The notes: generated by a model from the sequence alone, not told the origin. DNA of 34,940 bases from JAUWKC01 sp035529895 (GCA_035529895.1 DATKVV010000015.1:1-34940), one strand, 5' to 3'; positions 24,401 through 32,640 are shown, numbered from the stretch's first letter. Numbers and translations are program-made.

Positions 24401-25650
24401 GCCGGAACATTGCCGCCCAAGGCGGCGGGATGTGGAATTATCGCAGCGATCCGGTCCTAACCAACTGCACATTCAGCGAGAACTCGGCCAATGAAGGCGG
24501 TGGGATGCGAAACTACCGAAGCAATCCGGTCCTGAGTAATTGTACGTTCGCCCGGAATTCGGCGAGCGCCGGCGGAGGAATGCATAACTACTTGACAAGC
24601 AGCCCGATGGTCATCAACTGCATGTTCAGCGCAAACACGGCCAACTGGTATGGCGGGGGGATATACAACTGGGATTATAGCTACCCACAACTGACCAATT
24701 GCACGCTCAGCGGGAACCGGGCAGAAACCTACGGCGGTGCAATGTTCAGCAGCACACTATGCTTTCCAACCCTGACCAACTGCATTCTCTGGCGCAACCA
24801 GCCTGACCAGATTGGAGGGATCGCTTCAGTTGCTTATAGCGATATTGAAGGCGCCTGGGAAGGTGAAGGCAACATCGACTCCGACCCTTGGTTTGTTGAG
24901 CCAGGATATTGGGACACTAACGGTGTCTGGGTTGAGGGTGATTATCATCTATTGCCGGTTTCGCCGTGTATTGACGCGGGTGACAATTACAGTGTACCGC
25001 AGGACTTTACCGACCTTGACGGCGACGGCGACACTATTGAGCAGATCCCGTGGGACCTCGACGGCAATACACGCTTTTTTGATTATCCGGGCGTGCCGGA
25101 CACAGGCAGCGGGACGCCTCCGATCGTGGACCTGGGGGCATACGAGGCGTTCGTGCCGCCGCTTGCAGTGCAAATGAAGTTTACGCCCCAGGCGCTGAAT
25201 CCCTGGAGTAAAGGCAAATGGGTCAAGTCGCATTTTGTACTTCCTCAGGGCTTTAAGGTTGAGGACGTGGACGGTGATACTCCATGCGTGCTCGAACCGG
25301 GCGGCATCACATCGGACCGGATGAATGTATTTGTCAACGCGAATGGGTTAGTTGAGATTGAGGCATCCTTTGGGCGTGATTCGTTCTGCGAGGTTGAAAT
25401 AAACGACCAGCCCATAGATGTGAAGGCAGTTGGCCGGTTTACCAGCGGGCGACAATTCTACGGCACGGGCACAATCAAGATAAGCAGTAACGTTCTTAAG
25501 TACCTTGGCGCGCTGACATCTTATTGGCTTGAGCAGGATTGCTCCAAGCCGGACTGGTGCGGGGGTCTGGACATTGACGAGGATTCTATGGTTAACTTGA
25601 GAGATTTTGCGCTGTTGAACGGCTGTTGCATAGAAGTCATCAGCAAATAA
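21424..25650 (+). CDS. Secreted mosaic protein: SUMF1-type, sialidase-like, MORN-like, beta-helix and dockerin-like domains
   Basis: This 1408-residue protein has a signal peptide (1-21). Residues 45-248 are a SUMF1/FGE-type domain (MEPGTFQMGS, YRLPTEAEWEYVCRAGT, RVVRGGG), but the catalytic cysteine pair of formylglycine-generating enzymes is absent. Residues 295-625 form a sialidase-like propeller with four Asp boxes (401-408, 455-462, 503-510, 564-571). Residues 640-765 have MORN/YwqK-like repeats (YYENGLKKYEVTYYNGRKVG). Residues 786-1125 are a right-handed beta-helix with about seven 24-26 residue units of the type GGGMxNY...NCTFSxN. The C-terminus has a single dockerin-like calcium loop, DIDEDSMVNLRD (1383-1394). 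The start at the ATG is chosen over an upstream TTG because the signal peptide begins there. It probably binds or cleaves extracellular glycans; the substrate is unknown. Confidence 0.85.
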   Translation: MKKALLANLSIIVLSVTAAMANDSNAVQSTGIDINDLGDVYLNRFRMVFLRMEPGTFQMGSNDGEWDEKPVHKVTISQPFYIMREEVTFRQYRSFDPTYPDYIKAVAGVSWHDAMAFAEWLSQLEGLPYRLPTEAEWEYVCRAGTTTPYSSGYEMPPAGTPNPWGISNMHNWPAEWVLDWHGEYSYEHQIDAMCPAGGIARVVRGGGLDDGGPYYMRSASRVGIAPGFGGREHLIGLRLVIGELPASGPKPYEAPFVRQCVKQSTGQQGPDSNTPYFNQRPTLPIPPENCWQEDEIQAVGLHPSFRGHNHSPGMEVCPNGDVLMIIYTSWDEYEAGVSLMATRLRFGSNQWDMPTPMFDFPGANDHAPMLWNDSGTLRFFWGCPRLEEVHPNPYPFQWTSSQDSGATWDEVKFPAFEGWIGSHSRQPINTALRGPDGTIYVSSDGGGDNSVLWVSSNNGQTWYDPHGRTGGRHTTFVLLNDGRILGMGGKNTNISGYMPKSISGDGGRTWGVSITPFSTLGTNQRPCIARLASGRLFFCSDFQRTRDCYQPSGITEKGALAALSEDEGETWLIKKIPTALPHDSYWCDGAPTLGYSVARQAANGIIHVITSMNNPCQHFEMNEAWILDPDAGGGPPEDPGEGGIVNQYQETYPSGALKTSWSAKTCQDGRYLLHGAETWYYENGLKKYEVTYYNGRKVGSETYWGFDGLKQWSWEHQADGTSVWIQWWPNGLKRIQSTWREGGKVAHGPTYHWSRCGMPEAAWTYIYGRMSGSAPLPEPQENPEPRTIYYVDADANGTTDGTSWADAFTNVQDALAAASGCDEIRVAEGVYRPDEGAGITPGDRMATFKLKTGLILRGGYAGFGEQNPDARDIDAYKTVLSGDLNNDDEADFTNNTDNCYRVVTGATALLDGFTITGGNAEGWGGGGMYNEQCSPTVTNCTFTGNRAGEGGGVWNYYSSPHITDCRFIGNQADYGGGMQNYRSGPALTNCTFSRNIAAQGGGMWNYRSDPVLTNCTFSENSANEGGGMRNYRSNPVLSNCTFARNSASAGGGMHNYLTSSPMVINCMFSANTANWYGGGIYNWDYSYPQLTNCTLSGNRAETYGGAMFSSTLCFPTLTNCILWRNQPDQIGGIASVAYSDIEGAWEGEGNIDSDPWFVEPGYWDTNGVWVEGDYHLLPVSPCIDAGDNYSVPQDFTDLDGDGDTIEQIPWDLDGNTRFFDYPGVPDTGSGTPPIVDLGAYEAFVPPLAVQMKFTPQALNPWSKGKWVKSHFVLPQGFKVEDVDGDTPCVLEPGGITSDRMNVFVNANGLVEIEASFGRDSFCEVEINDQPIDVKAVGRFTSGRQFYGTGTIKISSNVLKYLGALTSYWLEQDCSKPDWCGGLDIDEDSMVNLRDFALLNGCCIEVISK

Positions 25651-25675
25651 TAAAGTTATAATGTAGGCGTGCAAA

Positions 25676-25703
25676 GGGCTGTAAATACAATTGTTTGCAG
25701 CCC
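25676..25703 (+). terminator. Hairpin downstream of the mosaic protein gene
   Basis: GGGCTGTAAA (25676-25685) pairs with TTTGCAGCCC (25694-25703) over 10 bp with one G-U pair and an 8-nt loop, 25 nt after the stop codon. No strong T-run follows, so it may be a weak or assisted terminator. Confidence 0.5.
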
Positions 25704-25808
25704 ATTTCCTGTGCGCGTTGAACAAAGACCGCAAATACCATCAGCCACGGGAGGGCTGCAAGCGGCCAACAGACCATTCTCGGTGGTACAATAGACCTTT
25801 GCTTGTTG

Positions 25809-25830
25809 AGTCTTAGTAAAGACTTTTTTT
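25809..25830 (+). terminator. Intrinsic terminator upstream of the ketopantoate reductase-like gene
   Basis: AGTCTT (25809-25814), loop AGTA, AAGACT (25819-25824), then six T residues. The stem is short but the T-run is clean. It would stop read-through from the mosaic protein gene. A TATAAT at 25846-25851 just after it may be the -10 of the next gene, though I see no good -35. Confidence 0.65.
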
Positions 25831-25896
25831 CCCGCCGTTACTTACTATAATTGTCACAGATTAGAAACATAATTCGAACGAATACTGATTGTAACT

Positions 25897-26850
25897 ATGC
25901 GAGTTTTGGTATACGGCGCCGGCTCAGTCGGGCTGGGTATTGCAAGCTGCTTGTTAAAGTCCGAAGCCCGGGTTGATATTGTTGCCAGAGAAAATACGGT
26001 CTCGCTTTTGCGCATGCGCGGTCTGACAAGAACCGGGATTTTTGGCGACTACCACGCGGAACCGGCGGCCTTCGGCAGCTATTTATCTTTAGGCGAAATC
26101 GAAGCCAGGACCTACGATTATTTACTCGTATGCACGAAGTCTTTCGACTCTTTCGAGGCTGCCAAAGACATTTCCGAACACAATTTCCTGCTCGGCGAGA
26201 AAACAAAGATTATACTTTTCCAGAATGGATGGGGCAACGCGGAAATATTCTTATCGTTCTTTGATAAAGACCGGATTTATAACGCCCGCGTAATCACGGG
26301 ATTTCGCAGACTGCAGAGCAATGAGGTGACAATAACCGTGCATGCCGACGCAATTCACATCGGAAGTCTGTTCAACAAAGATTCGTCAAAGGCTGAAGAT
26401 TTATGCGAACTTATACGCAATGGGGACATACCCTGCGAGACAACAAACGCCATAGGAAAGGACCTTTGGGCGAAGATGCTCTATAATTGTGCGCTGAACC
26501 CTCTCGGGGCCATTCTCGATGTCCCCTACGGAGTGCTGGCGGCGAACGAATTTACGCGAAGCGTAATGAACGGCATCATAGAGGAAGTGTTCAGCGTTAT
26601 GGCGGCAGCAGGCTATGAAACACATTGGGCCTCTGCTAAAGAGTTCCTTGAGGTATTTTATGAAAAACTTGTGCCGAGCACGGCAAAACATAAATCGTCG
26701 ACATTGCAGGACATACTGGCGAGGAAGAAAACGGAAATCGACGCCTTAAATGGAGCGGTCATCAAATTAGCCGAGAAACATCAAACAAAGACACCGTACA
26801 ATCTGGTCGTCTATAATATGGTTAAATTTATCGAAGGCAAAAGTAATTGA
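25897..26850 (+). CDS. 2-dehydropantoate 2-reductase family (ketopantoate reductase)
   Basis: A 317-residue NADPH-dependent reductase predicted to convert 2-dehydropantoate to pantoate in pantothenate and coenzyme A synthesis. The nucleotide-binding motif YGAGSVG (6-12) starts a Rossmann fold. The family block KDLWAKMLYNCALNP, with the catalytic lysine and the following Asn, lies about 188-202, and the C-terminal part with KTEIDALNGAV (about 285-295) carries the conserved substrate-binding acidic residue. Length and order fit PanE. Several PanE-like paralogues act on other 2-oxo acids, and no other pantothenate gene is nearby, so I do not assign the symbol. No clear ribosome binding site precedes the ATG. 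Confidence 0.85.
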   Translation: MRVLVYGAGSVGLGIASCLLKSEARVDIVARENTVSLLRMRGLTRTGIFGDYHAEPAAFGSYLSLGEIEARTYDYLLVCTKSFDSFEAAKDISEHNFLLGEKTKIILFQNGWGNAEIFLSFFDKDRIYNARVITGFRRLQSNEVTITVHADAIHIGSLFNKDSSKAEDLCELIRNGDIPCETTNAIGKDLWAKMLYNCALNPLGAILDVPYGVLAANEFTRSVMNGIIEEVFSVMAAAGYETHWASAKEFLEVFYEKLVPSTAKHKSSTLQDILARKKTEIDALNGAVIKLAEKHQTKTPYNLVVYNMVKFIEGKSN

Positions 26851-26993
26851 AGGTCCATTGTTCATTGCCGCAGGACCGGTCTGCCAAGAATTGTAAACGC
26901 CACAGGCTGCTCACTCATTTGTTTTCTATTAGCGCAGGCGGAATATCAAACGCCGTGTTTTTAGCAAGTCAGGTTTTATACGGGTAAAATCTA

Positions 26994-27023
26994 TTGGCTA
27001 ATGCAAGTAGTTTCGGTTATAAT
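26994..27023 (+). promoter_or_regulatory. Sigma-70 type promoter of the second Gfo/Idh/MocA gene
   Basis: TTGGCT (26994-26999) and TATAAT (27018-27023) with 18 bp spacing. The predicted start near 27030 gives a leader of about 120 nt. The rest of the 26851-27151 gap shows no gene. Confidence 0.65.
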
Positions 27024-27029
27024 TGCCGC

Positions 27030-27151
27030 ACAGTAGATGGTCGTAAAGCTAATTGAGCAGGGTGATTTCCCCCGAGGGGGTTCCCAGCCGCCAGGGTTTC
27101 CGGACTGTGGAAGTAATTCAAGACTGAAGGTGAAACCGAAAGGATAACTAT
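27030..27151 (+). promoter_or_regulatory. Structured leader of the second Gfo/Idh/MocA gene
   Basis: Downstream of the predicted promoter, the transcript contains CCCC-CGAG-GGGG flanked by a GGG/CCC pair (about 27061-27088). It also holds GGTTTC and GAAACC, 29 nt apart, which can enclose smaller stems such as TTCA/TGAA. AAGGA lies 7 nt before the start codon. Several helices close to the ribosome binding site suggest RNA-level control, but I recognise no known riboswitch class. Confidence 0.35.
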
Positions 27152-28276
27152 ATGTCCTTAAAACTCAGAATAATCTCCCGGCGTGAATTCTTGAGGTACG
27201 GTTCAAAAATCGCGGGCTGTGGCACACTGGGGCTTGCTGCTTCCACTGCACTGCCGGGGCTGAAACGAGCTTATGCCGCCAAGGCAGACAGAAGGATTAA
27301 GGTCGGGCAGATAGGTACCGCACACCCGCATGCGAAAGGCAAGATGGCGGCGCTGCGAAAACTGGACAAGGAGTACGACGTGGTGGGAATCGTCGAAGCT
27401 GACCGGGAGCTTCGCAGGGCGGCAGAGAAGGAGTCGAGCTACGAAGGATTGCGATGGATGAGCGAAGCTGAGCTGCTCGGCACGAAGGGGCTCCAAGCGG
27501 TGGCGGTTGAGACAGGCCTGTGCGAGCTGGTGCCGACGGCAACGCAGTGTGTGGAAGCCGGTATGCACGTACATCTGGACAAGCCGGGGGGCGAATCGCA
27601 TAGCGCATTCAGGAAGCTGCTGGCGGAAGCGGGCCGGCGGCGATTGACAGTCCAGATGGGTTACATGTTCAGGAATAATCCGGCGTTCGAGTTGTGCTTC
27701 AGGGCGGTGCGCGAGGGGTGGCTGGGAACGGTCTTCGAAGTACATGGGGTAATGAGCAAGAAAATCAGCGATTCCAGCCGGAAGGGGTGGCTGGTGTATC
27801 GCGGCGGCACGATGTTCAACCTGGGCTCTCACCTGATTGACGCGTTGGTCAGCGTGCTCGGCAAACCGGAACGAATCACCGCCTACGTGAGGCGTACGCG
27901 GCCCGAGCAGGACAATCTGGCCGACAACCAACTGGCGGTGTTTGAGTACGAAAAAGCGACGGCGACCGTCCGCAGCGCGGTGATGGAAGTAGAGGGTGGG
28001 ACGAGACGGCAGTTCGTGGTATGCGGCGACGAAGGGACAGTGGACATCCGGCCGCTGGAGCCTCCGCACTTGAAGCTCGCTCTTGCCAGCGCGCGCGGGC
28101 AGTACAAGAAGGGTTACCAGGAAGTTTCGCTGCCCAAGATGCCCGGTCGTTATGACGACCAGATGATTGAACTGGCCCGCATAATTCGGGGCGAAAAGGA
28201 GTCAGATTACCCGCCATCTCATGACCTGGCCGTGCATGAAGCGGTGCTGCGTGCGAGCGGGCTGGCTGTTGATTGA
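27152..28276 (+). CDS. Tat-exported Gfo/Idh/MocA family oxidoreductase (second, divergent member)
   Basis: This 374-residue protein starts with a twin-arginine signal (SRREFLRYGSK followed by a hydrophobic run to about 42). The mature part has the Rossmann strand IKVGQIGTAHPHAKG, in which the usual glycine-rich motif is relaxed, and the family motif VHLDKPGG in place of EKP. A C-terminal alpha/beta domain contains GGTMFNLGSHLIDALV, where a catalytic-type His is conserved. It is only distantly related to the Gfo/Idh/MocA protein at 3852-5207. AAGGA lies 7 nt before the ATG. The gene precedes a SUMF1-sialidase gene by 133 nt and may be co-transcribed with it, consistent with work on a released sugar, but the substrate is unknown. 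Confidence 0.88.
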   Translation: MSLKLRIISRREFLRYGSKIAGCGTLGLAASTALPGLKRAYAAKADRRIKVGQIGTAHPHAKGKMAALRKLDKEYDVVGIVEADRELRRAAEKESSYEGLRWMSEAELLGTKGLQAVAVETGLCELVPTATQCVEAGMHVHLDKPGGESHSAFRKLLAEAGRRRLTVQMGYMFRNNPAFELCFRAVREGWLGTVFEVHGVMSKKISDSSRKGWLVYRGGTMFNLGSHLIDALVSVLGKPERITAYVRRTRPEQDNLADNQLAVFEYEKATATVRSAVMEVEGGTRRQFVVCGDEGTVDIRPLEPPHLKLALASARGQYKKGYQEVSLPKMPGRYDDQMIELARIIRGEKESDYPPSHDLAVHEAVLRASGLAVD

Positions 28277-28409
28277 ATCGTATGGGCTCGCGCAGCCGTG
28301 AGTACAAGAACGGAGAAGGAGAAGGGTAGATTGAAGTTTTTTAGCACACATCGCATTGGGCAAAAGGGTGCTGTCAATAAGTAGAGACTTGATGATTGGA
28401 GATTTGACG

Positions 28410-31022
28410 ATGAAAAAGAGATGTATGACGATGCTTGGAGTCCTTTTGGCGACTGGGGCCTGGCAGGCGAAGGTCGTTTGTTCGGCCGGGATACCGTCAG
28501 CAAAGGAATATACGAACTTTATTGGGATGAAGCTCGTGCGTATCGAGCCGGGCACGTTTCGCATGGGCGTGGGCGAAACACCGCTGCCGAACAAATTGAC
28601 CGACCACCGGGGGACACAATTCGAAGGCGACTTCGACGAGCGACCGAACCATACAGTCAGCATTACCAAGCCGTTCTACATGGGTATATACGAGGTAACC
28701 AACAAGCAGTATGAGCTGTTCGACCCCGAGCATAAGAGGCTGCGAGGCAAGGATAACGGTCTTTCAGAAGATGACGATGAGGCGGTCATCAATGTTAACT
28801 GGTACGAGGCGCAGGCTTTCTGCCGGTGGCTTTCGGATAAAGAGGGGCTGCCCTACCGGCTGCCAACCGAGGCAGAATGGGAATATGCCTGCCGGGCTGG
28901 AACGACAACGCACTACTATAGGGGCGACACTCTGCCAAAGGAATTTCACAAGAACGCCCGCATGGTGGGAACGCCGGAAAAAGTGCCTTTGCACGTGGGA
29001 AAGGCCGCAGCCAATGCGTGGGGGCTGTACGATATGCACGGCAATGTGGAGGAGTGGTGCTATGACTGGTACGGCCCATACGGGGAAGAAGCACAGAAAG
29101 ACCCGGTGGGATACGTTGACGGGGACTTCAAGGTTCTGCGCGGCGGAAGCCACGGGACGATTATATACTACCTGCGTTCGGCCAACCGGATGGGCACGGT
29201 ACCTGAGGACAAGCACTGGTTGATGGGCTTTAGAGTGGTAATAGGTGAGATGCCCGGGACGAAGCCTCTGGCGGCGCCGGAACCGCCGTTAAATCAACGG
29301 AACGTAATCCAGCGGGACCCAAGAGAAGTGATGAAAGGACCGGACCCTAAAAGGCCATATTTCAAGGGTCCGCGCCAGTACGTGAGGATTCCCAAAGAGG
29401 CGAACGGTCCCGTATTCGCGGGCCACAATCACTGCCCGGCAATTGTCGAATGTCCCAACGGCGACCTGCTGGCCATCTGGTACACGGGTATTGGCGAAAG
29501 AGAAAGGAACATGGCTGTCTGCGCGAGCAGGCTTCGCTACGGCTCGAAAGAGTGGGAGCCGGCCTCAACGTTCTGGGACCCGCCCGACCGGAATGACACG
29601 GCTCTTTCATTGTGGTATGACGACGACAGGACGATTTACCATTTCAACTCAATGTCAGTTTCTTCGAACTGGGCCCGAATGGCGGTGGTGATGCGCAAGT
29701 CAACCGACAGCGGCGCGACGTGGTCGAAGCCATGGCTTATAAGTCCGGACCATGCAAAGACTATTCAGCTTAGTGAGGCAGTCATAGGACTAAAGGGCGG
29801 CGGCATTGCGCTAACGATGGATGGCGGCGGACTGTTTACGAGCTGGGACAAGGGACTCACATGGGCCCATTCCGGCGGGTCCATCGGCGGAAATCATCCG
29901 GGCGCAGTCCAGCTTGACGACGGAACGATCTTCGGTTTTGTAAGAGCCGGCGGCATCAATGATAGAATGCCCATGAGCATATCGACCGACCTTGGCAAAA
30001 CATTCACTTATTCGCAGAGCGAATTTCATCCCATAGGCGGCGGTCAGAGGCTTGCACTCTTGAAGCTTAGAAGCGGAGCGCTTTTTTTGGCATCTTTCGG
30101 CAACCTGAACGGAGTTTCGGAAATGCCTGTGGTGATAACGGATTCGCAGGGCAACCAACATCAGGCCAAAGAGCTCTTCGCAGCGGCGTCGCTTGATGGC
30201 GGCAAAACCTGGCCCTACAAACGAATTGTCACTGACGACGGACCGGGCCGACCGGTAGAATGCACCGACGGCGGGGTGGTTACTTTGAGCGGTCGAAGCA
30301 GTGAGCATCGCGGCTATCTGTCGGTTTGTCAGGGGCTTGACGGAGTCATCCACCTGATAAGCAGCCGACAGCACTATGCATTCAATTTGAAATGGCTCAT
30401 GACGCCGCCACCTCCACCGGCAGCACCGGTGAGGGTAAGGCACGAAGTGGAGACCTTTAGCGGGCCGAACTTCGACCTTGACGGCTGGGCTGATTACAAG
30501 AGCTATACCGGCGGCTTCAACGGCTCCGGCCAATACACCATTAATTCGATTATGGCTTATGGCGGCATTAATCATGTCGTCGGCTGCGGCTCTTTTGAGG
30601 CCGTTTTCGCCCTGGACACTATGAGTCTGGATCCACGCTTCACGTGGCGTGAGATAGCCTTTGGATTCAAAGACAAGTTCCGCATAACGTGGTTTTTGCT
30701 TTTCGATTCCTCCGGTAAGCGGTTGGGGATGAACTTCAAGGACCAGAATCCGAAGCCCGGCAGAAAAACGCCGCGCGGCAAGGCCGCCGAATTAAAGGAG
30801 TTTCCAAAGTCCATAAAAGCCCGGTTCACATACGACGAACAGACAGGGCGCTGCAGGGTCTTTTACGGACTGAACGGTGACGAGCCGACGACGGAGATGC
30901 CGCAGAGCGAGGCGGGCCTGTACCTCGGTGAACCGTTCAGCGAATCCAACGCTGCATATATCCTGCTAAGTGACGCTGGGGCGGATATTGACCACTTTGA
31001 GATTAAGCCGATGAGCCCTTAG
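28410..31022 (+). CDS. Secreted SUMF1-type/sialidase-like fusion protein
   Basis: An 870-residue paralogue of the first half of the mosaic protein at 21424. After a signal peptide (about 1-26), a SUMF1/FGE-type domain spans about 36-280 (IEPGTFRMG, YRLPTEAEWEYACRAGT, NVEEWCYDWY, VLRGGS, GFRVVIGE). The catalytic cysteine pair is missing from the segment after VLRGGS. Residues about 330-660 form a sialidase-like propeller with four Asp boxes (431-438, 478-485, 525-532, 594-601). The last 200 residues differ from the paralogue and look like a beta-sandwich of unknown kind. The start at 28410 follows GGAG by 9 nt; upstream in-frame starts precede the signal peptide by 6 or 18 codons. It is probably secreted and binds or hydrolyses glycans; whether either domain is catalytic is unknown. 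Confidence 0.85.
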   Translation: MKKRCMTMLGVLLATGAWQAKVVCSAGIPSAKEYTNFIGMKLVRIEPGTFRMGVGETPLPNKLTDHRGTQFEGDFDERPNHTVSITKPFYMGIYEVTNKQYELFDPEHKRLRGKDNGLSEDDDEAVINVNWYEAQAFCRWLSDKEGLPYRLPTEAEWEYACRAGTTTHYYRGDTLPKEFHKNARMVGTPEKVPLHVGKAAANAWGLYDMHGNVEEWCYDWYGPYGEEAQKDPVGYVDGDFKVLRGGSHGTIIYYLRSANRMGTVPEDKHWLMGFRVVIGEMPGTKPLAAPEPPLNQRNVIQRDPREVMKGPDPKRPYFKGPRQYVRIPKEANGPVFAGHNHCPAIVECPNGDLLAIWYTGIGERERNMAVCASRLRYGSKEWEPASTFWDPPDRNDTALSLWYDDDRTIYHFNSMSVSSNWARMAVVMRKSTDSGATWSKPWLISPDHAKTIQLSEAVIGLKGGGIALTMDGGGLFTSWDKGLTWAHSGGSIGGNHPGAVQLDDGTIFGFVRAGGINDRMPMSISTDLGKTFTYSQSEFHPIGGGQRLALLKLRSGALFLASFGNLNGVSEMPVVITDSQGNQHQAKELFAAASLDGGKTWPYKRIVTDDGPGRPVECTDGGVVTLSGRSSEHRGYLSVCQGLDGVIHLISSRQHYAFNLKWLMTPPPPPAAPVRVRHEVETFSGPNFDLDGWADYKSYTGGFNGSGQYTINSIMAYGGINHVVGCGSFEAVFALDTMSLDPRFTWREIAFGFKDKFRITWFLLFDSSGKRLGMNFKDQNPKPGRKTPRGKAAELKEFPKSIKARFTYDEQTGRCRVFYGLNGDEPTTEMPQSEAGLYLGEPFSESNAAYILLSDAGADIDHFEIKPMSP

Positions 31023-31383
31023 ATTTCAAACCTCTGTTTCGGAGGTTGATGCAGGCATATGGCCGGCGCCATTTTCAAAGAATGATCTGCCAACCGTTGG
31101 CGTGAAACCCCAAGCCAAATTGTGTACGCACATTCGCTGTATTCGACCCAAAAAGCGGCAGCAGCCTTTTAACGTAACACTCTGCAAGCAGAAGCCTTAT
31201 AGTTGGAAAAACGAAAAAGAAATTGACACGTCATACGAAGACAGATAAATAGAATCAGGATGCAAAGCTCCTGTCTGGTGTGTATGTCGGGACTGTCGCT
31301 TAGAGAGCGGTTCGGTATTATCGGCAGGGAGAAGTACCAGGGTCTGCGAGGTTGCACAGAATAAGGCGGGGACGATTGAAACG
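31023..31383. other. Intergenic region upstream of avtA
   Basis: No gene seen. It begins with a small hairpin, AACCTC (31029-31034) and GAGGTT (31042-31047), a possible weak terminator for the SUMF1-sialidase gene. It then carries the promoter at 31223-31251 and a leader of about 125 nt in which CAGGA/TCCTG and CGCT/AGCG form short stems. Confidence 0.5.
31223..31251 (+). promoter_or_regulatory. Sigma-70 type promoter of avtA
   Basis: A perfect TTGACA (31223-31228) and TAAATA (31246-31251) with 17 bp spacing. Transcription would start near 31258, giving a 125-nt leader. Confidence 0.55.
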
Positions 31384-32640
31384 GTGAAAGTATCCAGATT
31401 TGGCAGAAAAATCGCCGAGTCAAGCGGCATCAGCCGGCTGATGGATGATTTAGGCAATGCGCTGGCCGCAGGCGGGGATATTTGTATGCTCGGCGGAGGA
31501 AACCCTGCCCATATTCCCGAGGTTCAACAGTGTTTTCGAGAGAGCATGCTGAGACTCCTTGAGAATGACCGCCAATTTGAACGGACCATTGGAAATTATG
31601 ACCCGCCTCAAGGCAACAGGGAGTTTATCGAAGCAGTCGCCGCGTTACTGCGTCACGAATTTGGCTGGGACATAAAAGCGAAAAATATCGCTCTGACCAA
31701 CGGCAGCCAGTCGGCGTTTTTCATTCTTTTCAACATATTCGCCGGGGCGTTCGAGGGCGGAGCCAACAAGAAGATTCTGCTGCCGCTTGCTCCCGAGTAT
31801 ATTGGTTATTCTGACATCGGTTTGGCGGAAGATTTATTTATGGCCAACAGGCCTGAGATTGAACACCTCGACGACCATACCTTCAAATATCACGTCAACT
31901 TCGACCAACTTCGTATTACCGATGAAATAGGCGCTATCTGCGTGTCGAGACCCACCAATCCGACGGGCAATGTCCTGACGGACTCTGAGATTGAAAAACT
32001 TAGTGAAATTGCGTGCGCAAATAATATTCCGCTGATTATCGATAACGCGTATGGCACACCGTTTCCGAACATAATCTTCACAGACGCCAGGCCCCATTGG
32101 AACGATAACACAATTTTATGTATGAGTCTTTCGAAACTTGGCCTTCCGGCCACACGTACGGGAATTGTTGTCGCCAACGAAGAAGTCATCGCGTTGATTT
32201 GCGAGATGAACGCCATAACGAGTCTTGCGCCGGGTGGTATAGGTGCCGCTATGGCGCTGGACCTGGTGCACAGCGGCAGGATTATCAGTTTGAGCCGAGA
32301 GGTTATCAGGCCTTTTTATCAGACAAGGGCAAACGAGGCGGTGGAACAACTGTGCAATGAACTTGACGGAATTGATTTTCATATACACAAGCCGGAGGGC
32401 GCCATCTTTCTGTGGTTATGGTTCAGAGGAATACCGATTACAAACGTGGAGCTCTACGAACGCCTGAAGAAAAGAGGGGTCCTGATTGTCCCCGGGCACT
32501 ACTTTTTTCCCGGTCTTAAGCAGGAGTGGAAACACAAAGATGAATGCATCCGGCTGAATTACTCTCAAGACAAGAAAGCAGTTGCCGCGGGACTTAAGAT
32601 CCTGGCCGACGAAGTCAAGCTGGCCTATCAGGGTGCTTAA
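31384..32640 (+). CDS. avtA: Valine-pyruvate aminotransferase
   Basis: A 418-residue PLP-dependent class I aminotransferase that interconverts valine plus pyruvate with 2-oxoisovalerate plus alanine. It matches the enterobacterial AvtA as I remember it almost from end to end and in length (about 417): CMLGGGNPAHIPE, NYDPPQGN, NIALTNGSQSAFF, PLAPEYIGY, CVSRPTNPTGNV, IDNAYGTPFP, the PLP lysine K251 in MSLSKLGLP, and HKPEGAIFLWLWF. The start is a GTG at 31384, supported by alignment with the AvtA N-terminus; the upstream ribosome binding site (GGGG, about 12 nt away) is weak. No other branched-chain amino acid gene is nearby. The close match to a gammaproteobacterial protein could mean transfer, or just strong conservation. 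Confidence 0.93.
   Translation: MKVSRFGRKIAESSGISRLMDDLGNALAAGGDICMLGGGNPAHIPEVQQCFRESMLRLLENDRQFERTIGNYDPPQGNREFIEAVAALLRHEFGWDIKAKNIALTNGSQSAFFILFNIFAGAFEGGANKKILLPLAPEYIGYSDIGLAEDLFMANRPEIEHLDDHTFKYHVNFDQLRITDEIGAICVSRPTNPTGNVLTDSEIEKLSEIACANNIPLIIDNAYGTPFPNIIFTDARPHWNDNTILCMSLSKLGLPATRTGIVVANEEVIALICEMNAITSLAPGGIGAAMALDLVHSGRIISLSREVIRPFYQTRANEAVEQLCNELDGIDFHIHKPEGAIFLWLWFRGIPITNVELYERLKKRGVLIVPGHYFFPGLKQEWKHKDECIRLNYSQDKKAVAAGLKILADEVKLAYQGA

Noticed and set aside
27040..27140. Cobalamin-type riboswitch before the second oxidoreductase gene.
   Set aside because: GGTGATTTCC and GGACTGTGG recall parts of the B12 consensus, but the conserved core and the GCC-CAGG box are missing.
31258..31383. 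T-box or amino acid attenuator before avtA.
   Set aside because: No T-box sequence, no terminator/antiterminator pair and no codon-rich leader peptide; only short stems.
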